The notes below the pieces were generated by a model, which was not told the DNA's origin, made no database searches, and was given only the letters and a program-made list of their open reading frames with translations. From Amycolatopsis methanolica 239 (GTDB lineage Bacteria > Actinomycetota > Actinomycetes > Mycobacteriales > Pseudonocardiaceae), in the NCBI RefSeq assembly GCF_000739085.1, contig NZ_CP009110.1:2294001-2358000 (forward strand): a stretch of 64,000 nt of DNA, read 5' to 3'. Position 1 is the first letter of the stretch, and every line of letters starts with the position of its first letter. This document shows, in pieces, positions 42,331-51,530 of the stretch. The translations under genes and the position numbers were made by a program.

Positions 42331-43014
42331 GTGGTGAAGGAGCCGAACCGCAACCTGCGGCAGATGGCTGTCGACACGCTGCGCCAGGCCATCACGACCG
42401 GCGAGTTCCCGCCGGGCAGCCACCTCGGCGAGGTGCAGGTCTCCGAGCAGCTCGGCATCAGCCGCGGCACCCTCCGCGAGGCCCTCCGGCAGCTCCAGCA
42501 GGAGGGGCTCGTCGAATACGGCGAGCGCGGCCGCGTCACGGTCCGGCTGATCAGCGAGAAGGACATCATCAACACCTTCACCGTCCGGGCGGCGCTGGAG
42601 GCGCTGGCCGGCGAGACGCTGGCGGCGAGCTACTACCGCGAGGAGCACTGCCGCCGCCTGCGGGCCGCGGTCGACCGGATGGCGCGCGCCACCCGGGTGT
42701 CGCTGGAGGCCCAGATCGAGGCCGACCTCGCCTTCCACGAGCTGCTGGTCGAGCTGACCGACAACGACGCGCTGGTGCGCTCGTGGAAGCTCCTCGAAGG
42801 CCCGATCCGCATGTGCATCATGTACCGCGGCCTGGAACGCGCCCTGTCCAACATGAGCCCGGGCCGCCACCTGGAGATCGTCACGGCGATCGAGTCCGGT
42901 GACCCGGTCAAGACGCAGAGCGTGATCTCCGAGCACATGGTCGCCACCGCGCAGGCCCTGCTGTTCGGCACCGTGCGCACCCGCCCGCGCATCGAGATCA
43001 CCGGCGAGAACTGA
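42331..43014 (+). CDS. GntR-family regulator with FCD domain
   Basis: This 227-aa protein has a winged HTH (residues ~8-72: DTLRQAITTGEFPPGSHLGE, QLGISRGTLREALRQLQQEGLV). An FCD ligand domain follows (~85-210) with metal/ligand residues in DLAFHELLVE, GRHLEIVTAI and ISEHM. GTG 42331 is chosen for GGGAGG 6 nt upstream; GTG 42301 also reads in frame. It probably represses the tetrose operon and the divergent transporter through the TGT-NN-ACA sites at 38.4 kb, with a sugar phosphate or acid as inducer. Confidence 0.85.
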   Translation: MVKEPNRNLRQMAVDTLRQAITTGEFPPGSHLGEVQVSEQLGISRGTLREALRQLQQEGLVEYGERGRVTVRLISEKDIINTFTVRAALEALAGETLAASYYREEHCRRLRAAVDRMARATRVSLEAQIEADLAFHELLVELTDNDALVRSWKLLEGPIRMCIMYRGLERALSNMSPGRHLEIVTAIESGDPVKTQSVISEHMVATAQALLFGTVRTRPRIEITGEN

Positions 43015-43064
43015 CTCTTCCTCCCGGGCGTGTTCCCGCCCGGATCACGAAAGCGACGCAATCC

Positions 43065-43925
43065 ATGACTGCATCGATCGCGCCGTCGGCCACCCGTGCC
43101 GACCGCGTCGCCGCGGCGGCCCACCGCATGCGGCACCACATCCTGAACATGGGCGAGGCCCAGGGCCAGGGCTACGTCGGGCAGGCGCTCGGCGCCGCCG
43201 ACCTGCTCGCCACCGTCTACACCGACCAGCTGCGGCTGCGGCCGGCGGACCCGGAGTGGCCGGAGCGTGACCGGTTCCTGCTGTCCACCGGGCACTACGC
43301 CATCGGGCTGTACGCGGCGCTGGCCGAGGCCGGGGTCGTGCCGGTCGAGGAGCTGGAGACCTACGGCTCGGACGACTCGCGCCTACCGATGTCGGGCATG
43401 GCGACCTACACGCCGGGCATGGAGATCTCCGGCGGTTCGCTGGGCCACGGGCTGACCGTCGCCGTCGGCATGGCGCTCGGCCTGCGGCTGCGGGGCTCCG
43501 CGTCGCGGGTGTTCAACTTCCTCTCCGACGGCGAGCTCGACGAGGGCTCCACGTGGGAGGCCGCGATGGGCGCCGCGCACCACTGGCTCGGGCTGCTCAC
43601 CGCGATGGTCGACATCAACGCGCTGCAGGCCGACGGCTCCACCGCCGGCGTGCTGCGCACCGAGCCGGTCGTGGACAAGTGGGCGGCCGCGGGCTGGTTC
43701 GTCCGCCGCGTGGACGGCAACGACATCCCCGCCCTGCTCGCCGCGTTCGACGAGATCGCCGAGCGGGCGCGGCCGGACGGGCAGCCGTCGGTGCTGCTGT
43801 GCGACACCCGCATCGGCCGGAGCGTGCCGCTGCTGGAGACCAGGGAGAAGGCGCACTTCATGCGCATCGACGAGCACGAGTGGGACATCTGCCGCGGGCA
43901 GCTGGACGAAGGAGCGCGGGCGTGA
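43065..43925 (+). CDS. Transketolase, N-terminal (TPP-binding) subunit
   Basis: This 286-aa protein is the TPP-binding half of a split transketolase. It has GYVGQALGAADLLAT, LSTGHYAIGLYAAL, GSLGHGLTVAVGMALG and the metal/TPP motif SDGELDEGSTWEAAM...VDIN. Its stop overlaps the GTG of the C-terminal subunit. Transketolase can use the erythrose-4-phosphate made by the operon, feeding it into fructose-6-phosphate and glyceraldehyde-3-phosphate. Confidence 0.9.
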   Translation: MTASIAPSATRADRVAAAAHRMRHHILNMGEAQGQGYVGQALGAADLLATVYTDQLRLRPADPEWPERDRFLLSTGHYAIGLYAALAEAGVVPVEELETYGSDDSRLPMSGMATYTPGMEISGGSLGHGLTVAVGMALGLRLRGSASRVFNFLSDGELDEGSTWEAAMGAAHHWLGLLTAMVDINALQADGSTAGVLRTEPVVDKWAAAGWFVRRVDGNDIPALLAAFDEIAERARPDGQPSVLLCDTRIGRSVPLLETREKAHFMRIDEHEWDICRGQLDEGARA

Positions 43926-44908
43926 CCACCACCAAGCGGCTGACCACGTCGGCGATGATCGCGTCGTTCGCCGACCCCGCCCAGAAGACGACGAGCGCGC
44001 CGTTCGGGCACGCGCTGGCCGCGCTCGCCGAGCAGGACACCCGGGTCGTCGGGCTGACCGCCGACCTCGGCAAATACACCGACATGCACGTCTTCGCGCA
44101 GGCCCACCCGGACCGGTTCTTCCAGATGGGCATGGCCGAGCAGCTGCTGCTCGGCGCCGCGGCGGGCATGGCCGAGGTCGGGCTGGTGCCGTTCGCGTCC
44201 ACCTACTCGGTGTTCGCGGCGCGGCGTGCGTACGACTTCCTGTGCCTGGACATCGCCGAGCCGAACCTCAACGTCAACGTGGTCGGCGGCCTGCCCGGTC
44301 TGACCACCGGATACGGGCCGAGCCACCAGGCCACCGAGGACATCGCGATCTTCCGCGGCATGCCGAACCTGACGATCGTGGACCCGTGCGACTCGGTCGA
44401 CATCGAGCAGGCCGTGCCGCAGCTGGCCGCGTGCGAGGGCCCGACGTACCTGCGGCTGCTGCGCGGCAAGGTGCCGACGGTGCTGGACGAGTACGACTAC
44501 TCCTTCCAGCTCGGCAAGGCGAAGGTGCTGCGCGGCGGCAACGACGTCGTGTTCGTCTCCAGTGGACTGATGACGATGCGCGCGCTGCAGGCGGCGGAGA
44601 AGCTGGCCGCGCACAAGGTCGACGTGGCCGTCGTGCACACGCCGACGATCAAGCCGTTCGACTCGGCGACCGTGCTGCGGGAGATCGCCGGCGACCGGCT
44701 CGCGGTGACGCTGGAGAACCACACGGTGGTCGGCGGACTGTTCGAAACGGTGGCCTCCGCCGCGGCGCGGGCCGGGGTGTCCGGCCGCATCGTGCCGGTC
44801 GCACTGCCGGACGAGTTCCTGGCCGCCGGAGCGCTGCCCACGCTGCACGACCGGTACGGGCTGGCCACGGACCGCGTGGTGGAGCGGGTGCTCGCCGAGC
44901 TGGGCTGA
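43922..44908 (+). CDS. Transketolase, C-terminal subunit
   Basis: This 328-aa protein holds the pyrimidine-binding and C-terminal domains. It has LTADLGKYTDMHVF, the catalytic Glu in QMGMAEQLLLGAAAGMA, GLTTGYGPSHQATEDIA and VTLENHTVVGGLFETV. The start GTG 43922 overlaps the preceding stop (GTGA). Split transketolases are common in secondary, pathway-dedicated copies. It is probably the last gene of the tetrose operon. Confidence 0.9.
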   Translation: MTTTKRLTTSAMIASFADPAQKTTSAPFGHALAALAEQDTRVVGLTADLGKYTDMHVFAQAHPDRFFQMGMAEQLLLGAAAGMAEVGLVPFASTYSVFAARRAYDFLCLDIAEPNLNVNVVGGLPGLTTGYGPSHQATEDIAIFRGMPNLTIVDPCDSVDIEQAVPQLAACEGPTYLRLLRGKVPTVLDEYDYSFQLGKAKVLRGGNDVVFVSSGLMTMRALQAAEKLAAHKVDVAVVHTPTIKPFDSATVLREIAGDRLAVTLENHTVVGGLFETVASAAARAGVSGRIVPVALPDEFLAAGALPTLHDRYGLATDRVVERVLAELG

Positions 44909-44930
44909 GGCCACCTCCGTTGAACGCCGT

Positions 44931-44956
44931 GCGCTACCCCCGGACGGGGGTAGCGC
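44931..44956. promoter_or_regulatory. Perfect 11-4-11 inverted repeat (copy 1)
   Basis: GCGCTACCCCC (44931-44941) and GGGGGTAGCGC (44946-44956) form perfect 11-bp arms around GGAC. The site lies upstream of the GAF-LuxR gene. A second copy lies upstream of the acyl-CoA ligase (47278-47303). It is a likely operator of the GAF-LuxR protein, though a hairpin role in the transketolase 3' region is also possible. Confidence 0.65.
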
Positions 44957-45040
44957 CACCGCGCGGGAGTCGACGTGCCCAGGTCACGCGGGTACCGTGG
45001 GGCGACCGACGATGGTGTGGTGCGAGGAGGACGGACGCCG

Positions 45041-45850
45041 ATGTCTGACGCCCGCTCGGTGCTGCATGTCGAATTGGAGGGCGCCGCCCGCGTGGCGGGT
45101 CTGCCCGTCGTGTTCGGCGGCGAGGTGGTCGACGGCCGGCTGCGGCTGTCCGGCTTCGTCGGGACACGCACGACCTCGCTGCACAACCTGGACGTCCTGC
45201 CCGGCGCCGGCCTCGGCGGCCGCGTGCTGATGCAGGGCCGGCCGATTGCCGTCAGCGACTACGGCAGCGCCCGCACCATCACCCACGACTACGACCGCCC
45301 GGTGCTCGCCGAGGGCCTGGCGTCGATCATCGCCGTGCCCGTCCGGGCCGGCGGTCGCTGCCGCGCCGTGCTGTACGGCGCGGTGCGGCGGCCGGTGACG
45401 TTCGGCGACCGCGTCCGCGACGCCTTGATGGAGTCCGGCAAGCGCCTGGCGCGTGAGCTGAGCGAGCGCGACGAGCTGACCGCCCGCCTCGACTCGCTGT
45501 CCCCCGGGGCCACCCGCGAGGAGCTGCGCTCGGTGCACTCCGAGCTGCGGGCCATCGCCGGTGCGCTGCCGGATCCCGAGGCGCGCCGCCGGCTCTACGC
45601 GGCCGCGCAACGGCTCGTCGACCTCGGCGAGGGCAAACCCGTGCAGTGCCCGCGGGTGCGTCTGTCCGCCCGGGAGACCGACGTGCTCGCCCAGGTCGCC
45701 CTCGGCTTCACCAACGGCGAGGTCGCGCAACGGCTGTCCCTGTCGCGGGAGACCGTGAAGGCCTACCTCGGTTCGGTCATGCGCAAGCTGGACGCCCACA
45801 CCCGCCACGAAGCCGTCGTCAAGGCGCGCCGGCTGATGCTGCTGCCCTGA
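45041..45850 (+). CDS. GAF-LuxR transcriptional regulator
   Basis: This 269-aa protein has a GAF-like sensor (residues ~10-140, ending SIIAVPVRAGGRCRAVLYGAVRRPV), a linker helix and a LuxR-type HTH (~208-265: RLSARETDVLAQVALGFTNGEVAQRLSLSRETVKAYLGSVMRKL). The start ATG 45041 has CGAGGAGGA upstream. It is separated from the convergent MHS gene by a 30-bp hairpin. It likely senses an aromatic or carboxylic effector and controls the transporter/acyl-CoA ligase pair through the 11-4-11 repeats. Confidence 0.87.
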   Translation: MSDARSVLHVELEGAARVAGLPVVFGGEVVDGRLRLSGFVGTRTTSLHNLDVLPGAGLGGRVLMQGRPIAVSDYGSARTITHDYDRPVLAEGLASIIAVPVRAGGRCRAVLYGAVRRPVTFGDRVRDALMESGKRLARELSERDELTARLDSLSPGATREELRSVHSELRAIAGALPDPEARRRLYAAAQRLVDLGEGKPVQCPRVRLSARETDVLAQVALGFTNGEVAQRLSLSRETVKAYLGSVMRKLDAHTRHEAVVKARRLMLLP

Positions 45851-45880
45851 GGCCGGTGGCGCCGCGCGGCGCCACCGGCC
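45851..45880. terminator. Bidirectional hairpin terminator
   Basis: GGCCGGTGGCGCC (45851-45863) pairs perfectly with 45868-45880 across GCGC. It starts directly after the GAF-LuxR stop and ends 6 bp before the stop of the convergent MHS gene. Confidence 0.8.
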
Positions 45881-45886
45881 CCCGGC

Positions 45887-47218
45887 TCAGGCCACGGTCG
45901 CTTCGCTGGCCTGCCCGGCCGTCATCGCGGTGCCGCGGGTCTCCTTCAGCGCCAGCGTGGACACCAGCGAGATCAGCCCCGTCACCGCGAGCATCACGCC
46001 GACCGCGATGCTGCCGAAGCTCGCGGTCAGACCGGGCGCCACCAGCGGCGGGATCGCGCCGCCCAGGACACCCGCCAGGTTGTAGCTCAGGCCCGCGCCG
46101 GTGTAGCGGAAGCGGGTCTGGAACAGCTCCGGCAGGTACGAGCCGGCCGGCCCGTACGCCACCGCGAAGATCATCAGCGTGACCAGGACGCCGACCGCGA
46201 ACGCGACCGGGCTGCCGGTGTCCAGCAACGGGAACAGCGCCAGCGACCACACCACGCCGAGCGCGGACGAGTAGACGATGACCCGCCGCCGTCCGAGCCG
46301 GTCCGACAGCACCCCGGCGACCACGATGACGATCCCGAACGCGACCGCGGCCGCGATGCCGATGCCCAGCACCACCGGCCGTGTCAGCCCCGCCCCGGTC
46401 TTGCTCGTGCCGTAGCTGGTCAGGTACGTGGTCCCCATGTAGAAGAACGCGAACAGCATCGTCAGGGAACCGGCCGACAGCAGGATCTCCCGCGGCTGCT
46501 TGCGCAGCGCCTCGAAGAACGGCAGCCGCTTCGGGCGGTCCAGGCCGGCGGTGCCGCCCGCGGCGACGAACGCCGGGGTCTCGGCGATGCTCATCCGCAC
46601 GTAGAAACCGACGGCCACGAGCAGGATGCTCACCAGGAACGGCACCCGCCAGCCGTAGTCCAGGAACGCGGCGTCAGCGTCACCCATCACAAGGTTCGTC
46701 ACCAGGAACGTGCCGCTGGACAACGCGAACGCGATCGCGGGGCCCAGCTGCGGGAACACCGCGTACAGGCCGCGCTTGGCCGGTGGCGCGTACTCCGCGG
46801 TCAGCAGCGTCGCCCCGGCCCACTCGCCGCCGACCGCGAGCCCCTGCGCGAACCGCAGCACGACCAGGATGATCGGCGCGGCCACCCCGATCGTCGCCGC
46901 GCCGGGCAGCAGTCCGATGAGGACGGTGGCGATGCCCATCAGCAGCAGCGTGGAGATCAGGGTGCGCTTGCGGCCGATCCGGTCGCCGAAGTGTCCGAAG
47001 AGGATCGCGCCGACCGGCCGGGCGACGAACGCGACGGCGAACGTGGCGAACGCGGCCACGGTCCCGGCCGTCGCGCCCAGCGCGGGGAAGAACACCTTCG
47101 GGAACACCAGCGCGGCCGCGGTGCCGTAGATGAAGAAGTCGTAGTACTCGATGGTCGTCCCGGCGCAGCTGGCCACGGCCACCTTGCGCATCGGGACCGC
47201 CGGGGTCTGGCTCGACAC
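45887..47218 (-). CDS. MFS transporter, MHS family
   Basis: This 443-aa carrier has 12 helices with MHS motifs: GTTIEYYDFFIYGTAAALVF, GDRIGRKRTLI, LRFAQGLAVGGEWAGA and DRLGRRRVIV. GTG 47218 has GAGGAG upstream. It is divergent from the acyl-CoA ligase, with copy 2 of the 11-4-11 repeat between them. Import of a carboxylic acid followed by CoA activation is the simplest reading. Confidence 0.88.
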   Translation of the reverse strand: MSSQTPAVPMRKVAVASCAGTTIEYYDFFIYGTAAALVFPKVFFPALGATAGTVAAFATFAVAFVARPVGAILFGHFGDRIGRKRTLISTLLLMGIATVLIGLLPGAATIGVAAPIILVVLRFAQGLAVGGEWAGATLLTAEYAPPAKRGLYAVFPQLGPAIAFALSSGTFLVTNLVMGDADAAFLDYGWRVPFLVSILLVAVGFYVRMSIAETPAFVAAGGTAGLDRPKRLPFFEALRKQPREILLSAGSLTMLFAFFYMGTTYLTSYGTSKTGAGLTRPVVLGIGIAAAVAFGIVIVVAGVLSDRLGRRRVIVYSSALGVVWSLALFPLLDTGSPVAFAVGVLVTLMIFAVAYGPAGSYLPELFQTRFRYTGAGLSYNLAGVLGGAIPPLVAPGLTASFGSIAVGVMLAVTGLISLVSTLALKETRGTAMTAGQASEATVA

Positions 47219-47277
47219 GGGTTCTCCTCGTCGTTGAGGGATCACTGGCCAGGAATCGTCCGGTATGGACAAAACGG

Positions 47278-47303
47278 GCGCTACCCCCATCCGTGGGTAT
47301 CGC
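47278..47303. promoter_or_regulatory. 11-4-11 inverted repeat (copy 2)
   Basis: GCGCTACCCCC (47278-47288) is identical to the left arm of copy 1. After ATCC the right arm GTGGGTATCGC (47293-47303) matches at 9 of 11 positions. It sits in the 141-bp divergent spacer between the MHS transporter and the acyl-CoA ligase, where a LuxR-type activator would be expected to bind. Confidence 0.65.
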
Positions 47304-47359
47304 CCCGGCGGCGGCCGAATGCATGATGTCGGGCAGCCCGAGCGAAAGGACACGAAGCG

Positions 47360-49054
47360 GTGAACGCGACCGATGCCTACCGTGCGAGCAGGGACCAGCT
47401 GGTGGCGCTGCGGGAGGACCACGCCCGCGCCGTGGCCGAGTTCCACTGGCCCGAGCTGGGGGAGCGGTTCAACTGGGCGGTGGACTGGTTCGACGCGATC
47501 GCACGCGACAACGACCGGCCCGCGCTGGTGATCGCCGAGGAGGACGGCACCACCACGCAGCGGTCCTTCGCGGAGATGTCCCGAGCCTCGGACCGGCTGG
47601 CCGGGTGGCTGCGCGAGCGGGGCGTGCGCCGCGGCGTTCCGGTGCTGCTGATGCTCGGCAACCAGGTCGAGCTGTGGGAGTCGATGCTGGCGATCATGAA
47701 GCTGGGCGCGGTGATCCTGCCGACCACCAGCGCCGTCGGACCGGCCGACCTGACCGACCGGATCACCCGCAGCGGCGCCGAGTTCGTCATCTGCAACGCC
47801 GCCGACACCGGCAAGTTCGCCGACGTGCCCGGCGGCTACACCCGAATCAGCGTGGGCGCCGCGGACGGGTGGGCCGACCTGCGCGAGGCCGCGGACGCGC
47901 CGCACGTCCCGGTCGGGCACCCGGGCACCGCGCCCGGCGACCCGCTGCTGCTGTACTTCACCTCGGGCACCACGTCCCGGCCGAAGCTGGTCGAGCACAC
48001 CCAGGTGTCCTACCCGGTCGGGCATCTGTCCACGATGTACTTCCTCGGGCTGCGGCCGGGCGACGTGCACCTCAACATCTCCTCGCCGGGCTGGGCCAAG
48101 CACGCGTGGTCGTGCTTCTTCGCGCCGTGGATCGCGGAGGCGACGATCTTCGTCTACAACTACCGCCGCTTCGACGCCGCCGCCCTGCTGGAGCAGCTGC
48201 GCAAGCGCGAGGTCTCCTCATTCTGCGCCCCGCCCACGGTGTGGCGCATGCTGATCAACGCCGACCTCGGTGAGCGGCCGTCCGCGCTGCGCGAGGTCAT
48301 CGGAGCGGGCGAACCACTCAACCCGGAGGTGATCGAGCAAGTCCGGCGAGCGTGGGGGCTGACGATCCGGGACGGCTTCGGGCAGACCGAGACGACCGCG
48401 CAGGTCGGCAACACGCCGGGCTCGGCGGTCAAGGCCGGGTCGATGGGCCGCGCCCTGCCCGGGGTGCCGGTCGTGCTGGTCGACCCGGCGAGCGGGCAGC
48501 CGCTGACCGGCCCCGGCGAGGGCGAGATCTGCCTGGACCTGTCCCGCTCGCCGGTGAACCTGATGACCGGCTACCGCGGCGACCCCGAGCGCAACACCGA
48601 GGCGATGGCGGGCGGCTACTACCACACCGGCGACGTGGCGACGATCGACGCCGAGGGCTACATCACCTACATCGGCCGCACCGACGACGTGTTCAAGGCC
48701 AGCGACTACAAGATCAGCCCGTTCGAACTGGAGTCGGTCCTGATCGAGCACCCGGCGGTGGCCGAGGCGGCGGTCGTGCCCGCGCCGGACCCGGTGCGGC
48801 TGGCGGTGCCCAAGGCCTACGTCGCGCTCGCGCCCGGCCACGAGCCGACCAAGGAGACCGCGCTGTCGATCCTGCGGCACGCTCGCGAGAACCTCGCGCC
48901 GTGGCAGCGGGTGCGGCGGCTCGAATTCTTCGAGCTGCCCAAGACGATCTCCGGCAAGATCCGGCGCGTCGAGCTGCGGTCCCGCGAGGACGAGCTGGGC
49001 ACCGGCAGCCCCGCGGAGTGGCGCGACGACCAGTTCCCGGACCTGCGCGGCTGA
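47360..49054 (+). CDS. AMP-forming acyl-CoA ligase (ACSM-like)
   Basis: This 564-aa adenylate-forming ligase has the P-loop-like LYFTSGTTSRPKLVEHT, A5-type DGFGQTETT, YYHTGDVATIDAEGYITYIGRTDDVFKASDYKISP and the C-terminal Lys in KTISGKIRR. It most resembles medium-chain/aromatic acyl-CoA ligases that activate imported acids. GTG 47360 has GAAAGGA upstream. It shares the divergent control region with the MHS transporter. The exact acid is not deducible. Confidence 0.88.
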   Translation: MNATDAYRASRDQLVALREDHARAVAEFHWPELGERFNWAVDWFDAIARDNDRPALVIAEEDGTTTQRSFAEMSRASDRLAGWLRERGVRRGVPVLLMLGNQVELWESMLAIMKLGAVILPTTSAVGPADLTDRITRSGAEFVICNAADTGKFADVPGGYTRISVGAADGWADLREAADAPHVPVGHPGTAPGDPLLLYFTSGTTSRPKLVEHTQVSYPVGHLSTMYFLGLRPGDVHLNISSPGWAKHAWSCFFAPWIAEATIFVYNYRRFDAAALLEQLRKREVSSFCAPPTVWRMLINADLGERPSALREVIGAGEPLNPEVIEQVRRAWGLTIRDGFGQTETTAQVGNTPGSAVKAGSMGRALPGVPVVLVDPASGQPLTGPGEGEICLDLSRSPVNLMTGYRGDPERNTEAMAGGYYHTGDVATIDAEGYITYIGRTDDVFKASDYKISPFELESVLIEHPAVAEAAVVPAPDPVRLAVPKAYVALAPGHEPTKETALSILRHARENLAPWQRVRRLEFFELPKTISGKIRRVELRSREDELGTGSPAEWRDDQFPDLRG

Positions 49055-49113
49055 GCGGACCCTCCCGAGCGCAGTAGGTTGGAGGTGAGCAACCAGTGTG
49101 AGGGAGGACGAAC

Positions 49114-50118
49114 GTGGGTCTGAAAGTCGGCTACAAGGCCTCGGCGGAGCAGTTCGGTCCGCGGGATCTGGTCGAGTATGCCGTGCGGGCCGAGGAGCTG
49201 GGCCTGGACTCGGTGATGGTGTCCGACCACTTCCTGCCGTGGCGGCACGAGGGCGGGCATGCGCCGTTCGCGTTGTCGTGGATGTCGGCGGTGGCGGAGC
49301 GGACGAACCGGGTGCAGATCGGGACGAGCGTGCTGACCCCGACGTTCCGGTACAACCCGGCGGTGATCGCGCAGGCGTTCGCGACGATGTCGCTGCTGTC
49401 GGGCGGGCGGGTCATCCTCGGTGTGGGCACGGGTGAGGCGCTCAACGAGATCGCGGTGTCCGGCCGGGAGTGGCCGGAGTTCAAGGAGCGGTTCGCGCGG
49501 TTGCGTGAGGCGATCAAGCTGATGCGCGAGCTGTGGACCAGCGACAACGTGTCGTTCGAGGGCGAGTACTACACGCTGGTCAACGCCAAGATCTACGACC
49601 GGCCGGAGCAGCCGGTGCCGGTGTACGTGGCCGCCGGTGGCCCGGTGGTGGCGAAGTACGCGGGCCGGGCCGGGGACGGCTTCATCTGCACCTCGGGCAA
49701 GGGCATGGAGCTCTACAACGACAAGCTGATGCCGGCGGTCGCCGAGGGCGCGGCCGCGGCGGAGCGGGACGTCGCCGGCATCGACAAGATGATCGAGATC
49801 AAGATGTCCTACGACCGGGACCACGCCAAGGCTCTGGAGAACACCCGGTTCTGGGCGCCGCTGTCGCTGACCCCGGAGCAGAAGCACAGCGTGTCCTCGG
49901 CCGAGGAGATGGAGCGGCTGGCCGACGAGCTGCCGATCGAGCAGATCGCCAAGCGGTGGATCGTGGCGTCGGACCCGGACGAGGCCGTCGCGCAGATCAA
50001 GCCGTACCTGGACGCGGGCCTGAACCACCTCGTGTTCCACGGCCCCGGCCACGACCAGGAGCGGTTCCTGACGCAGTTCGCCGAGGACGTCCTGCCGCGG
50101 CTGCGCGCACTGGGCTGA
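49114..50118 (+). CDS. fgd: F420-dependent glucose-6-phosphate dehydrogenase
   Basis: This 334-aa luciferase-fold enzyme is almost motif-for-motif the FGD family: [42 protein letters not shown] and [43 protein letters not shown] and [16 protein letters not shown] follow. It oxidises glucose-6-phosphate with coenzyme F420, making F420H2 for reductases. GTG 49114 has GGGAGGA upstream. A hairpin follows the stop, so it ends its own unit. Confidence 0.95.
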   Translation: MGLKVGYKASAEQFGPRDLVEYAVRAEELGLDSVMVSDHFLPWRHEGGHAPFALSWMSAVAERTNRVQIGTSVLTPTFRYNPAVIAQAFATMSLLSGGRVILGVGTGEALNEIAVSGREWPEFKERFARLREAIKLMRELWTSDNVSFEGEYYTLVNAKIYDRPEQPVPVYVAAGGPVVAKYAGRAGDGFICTSGKGMELYNDKLMPAVAEGAAAAERDVAGIDKMIEIKMSYDRDHAKALENTRFWAPLSLTPEQKHSVSSAEEMERLADELPIEQIAKRWIVASDPDEAVAQIKPYLDAGLNHLVFHGPGHDQERFLTQFAEDVLPRLRALG

Positions 50119-50126
50119 ACCCGCGC

Positions 50127-50157
50127 GCCGCTCACGGACCGCGTGTCCGTGAGCGGC
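50127..50157. terminator. Hairpin terminator after fgd
   Basis: GCCGCTCACGGAC (50127-50139) pairs perfectly with 50145-50157 around a 5-nt loop, 9 bp after the fgd stop. Confidence 0.8.
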
Positions 50158-50189
50158 GTCATGGTGCGGGCCCCTCGTCGGCGGGAGTA

Positions 50190-50209
50190 ATTTCGGGAAT
50201 TAGCGAAAT
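50190..50209. promoter_or_regulatory. Inverted repeat before the ArsR gene
   Basis: ATTTCG (50190-50195) and CGAAAT (50204-50209) form 6-bp arms with an 8-bp AT-rich centre, directly upstream of the ArsR start. Position and form suit autoregulation by the ArsR protein. Confidence 0.5.
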
Positions 50210-50220
50210 GTCGAAGGACG

Positions 50221-50514
50221 GTGTGGGTGCTCCCTGAGTGCAAGGCCCTGGCGAACGAGACGCGGCTGCGCATTCTGGAGTGGCTCAAGGACCCGGCGAC
50301 GAGCTTCCCGGCGGCGGACACGGCCGGGCTGGGGGTGTGCGTGGGCCTGATCCAGCAGAAGGCAGGCACGTCCGCGTCGACGGTCTCGGCGCACCTGGCC
50401 ATCCTGCAGCGCGCCGGGTTCCTGCTGGCCACGCGGCAGGGCCAGTGGACCTACTACCGGCGCGACGAGGACCGCATCCGCGCCTTCACCGAGCGACTGC
50501 ACCGCGACCTGTGA
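50221..50514 (+). CDS. ArsR-family regulator
   Basis: This 97-aa winged-helix protein reads ECKALANETRLRILEWLKDP, then AGTSASTVSAHLAILQRAGFLLATRQGQWTYYRRDEDRI. The only Cys residues are Cys-7 and one in GLGVCVGLIQQ, and no classic CxC metal motif is seen. The signal is therefore probably not arsenic. GTG 50221 follows GAAGGA closely; GTG 50227 is an alternative. It lies 20 bp before a luciferase-like oxidoreductase and probably controls it. Confidence 0.85.
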   Translation: MWVLPECKALANETRLRILEWLKDPATSFPAADTAGLGVCVGLIQQKAGTSASTVSAHLAILQRAGFLLATRQGQWTYYRRDEDRIRAFTERLHRDL

Positions 50515-50534
50515 CCCGGAAAAGGTGAGCCGTC

Positions 50535-51530
50535 ATGTCCCCAGTCCTGTCCGTACTGGACCTCGCGCCGATCGCGCCCGGCCAGACCGCGCGCGAGAGC
50601 TTCGCGGCCAGCGTGGCGCTCGCGCAGGCCGCCGAGCGCGCCGGTTACCGGCGGGTCTGGTACGCCGAGCACCACAACATGGCCTCCATCGCCTCCAGCG
50701 CGACGAGCGTGGTGATCGGGCACGTCGCCGAGCACACGTCGACCATCCGGCTCGGCGCGGGCGGGATCATGCTGCCCAACCACTCGCCGCTGGTGATCGC
50801 CGAGCAGTTCGGCACGCTGGAGACCCTGTTCCCCGGGCGCATCGACCTGGGGCTCGGCCGGGCGCCCGGCAGCGACCAGCAGACGATGGTGGCGCTGCGG
50901 CGCGACCCGATGTCGGCGGATTCGTTCCCGCAGGACGTGCTGGAGCTGCAGGCGTACCTGAGCGGCAAGGCGGTGCAGGGCGTGCGGTCGGTGCCCCGGG
51001 CCGAGGGCGTGGTGCCGCTCTACATCCTGGGCTCGTCGCTGTTCGGGGCGCAGCTGGCCGCGCAGCTCGGGCTGCCGTACGCGTTCGCGTCGCACTTCGC
51101 GCCGGACTCGCTGCACCAGGCCGTCTCGCTGTACCGCGAACGGTTCCAGCCGTCCGAGCAGCTGGCCGAGCCGTACGTGATCGCCGGGGCGAACGTGTTC
51201 GCGGCGGAGGACCACGACGAGGCCGAGGCCCAGCGGTCGGTGGCGTACCGGGCGCGCACCCGGGCGATGCTGTCGCAGGGCCGCTCGGGTGCGAATTTCA
51301 CCGACGCGGAAATCGACGCGTTCCTGGCCTCGCCGCGGGGCCGCGGCCTGGCGTCGATGACGCGCTACACCGCGGTCGGCACTCCCGACGAGGTGCGCGC
51401 CTACCTGGCCGACTTCGCGACCGAAGCCCAGGCCGACGAGCTGATCCTGGCGCACCACGCGCACGACATCGCGGACCGGGTCCGGTCGGTGGAGCTGACG
51501 GCCGACGCCATGGCGGCGGTTGCTGGTTGA
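50535..51530 (+). CDS. Luciferase-like (LLM) flavin-dependent oxidoreductase
   Basis: This 331-aa TIM-barrel protein has LLM motifs: [56 protein letters not shown] and [15 protein letters not shown]. Proteins of this MsnO8-like group use FMN or F420. The substrate is unknown. ATG 50535 lies 20 nt after the ArsR stop, so the two form an operon. The 51531-51807 spacer after it shows no gene. Confidence 0.87.
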   Translation: MSPVLSVLDLAPIAPGQTARESFAASVALAQAAERAGYRRVWYAEHHNMASIASSATSVVIGHVAEHTSTIRLGAGGIMLPNHSPLVIAEQFGTLETLFPGRIDLGLGRAPGSDQQTMVALRRDPMSADSFPQDVLELQAYLSGKAVQGVRSVPRAEGVVPLYILGSSLFGAQLAAQLGLPYAFASHFAPDSLHQAVSLYRERFQPSEQLAEPYVIAGANVFAAEDHDEAEAQRSVAYRARTRAMLSQGRSGANFTDAEIDAFLASPRGRGLASMTRYTAVGTPDEVRAYLADFATEAQADELILAHHAHDIADRVRSVELTADAMAAVAG

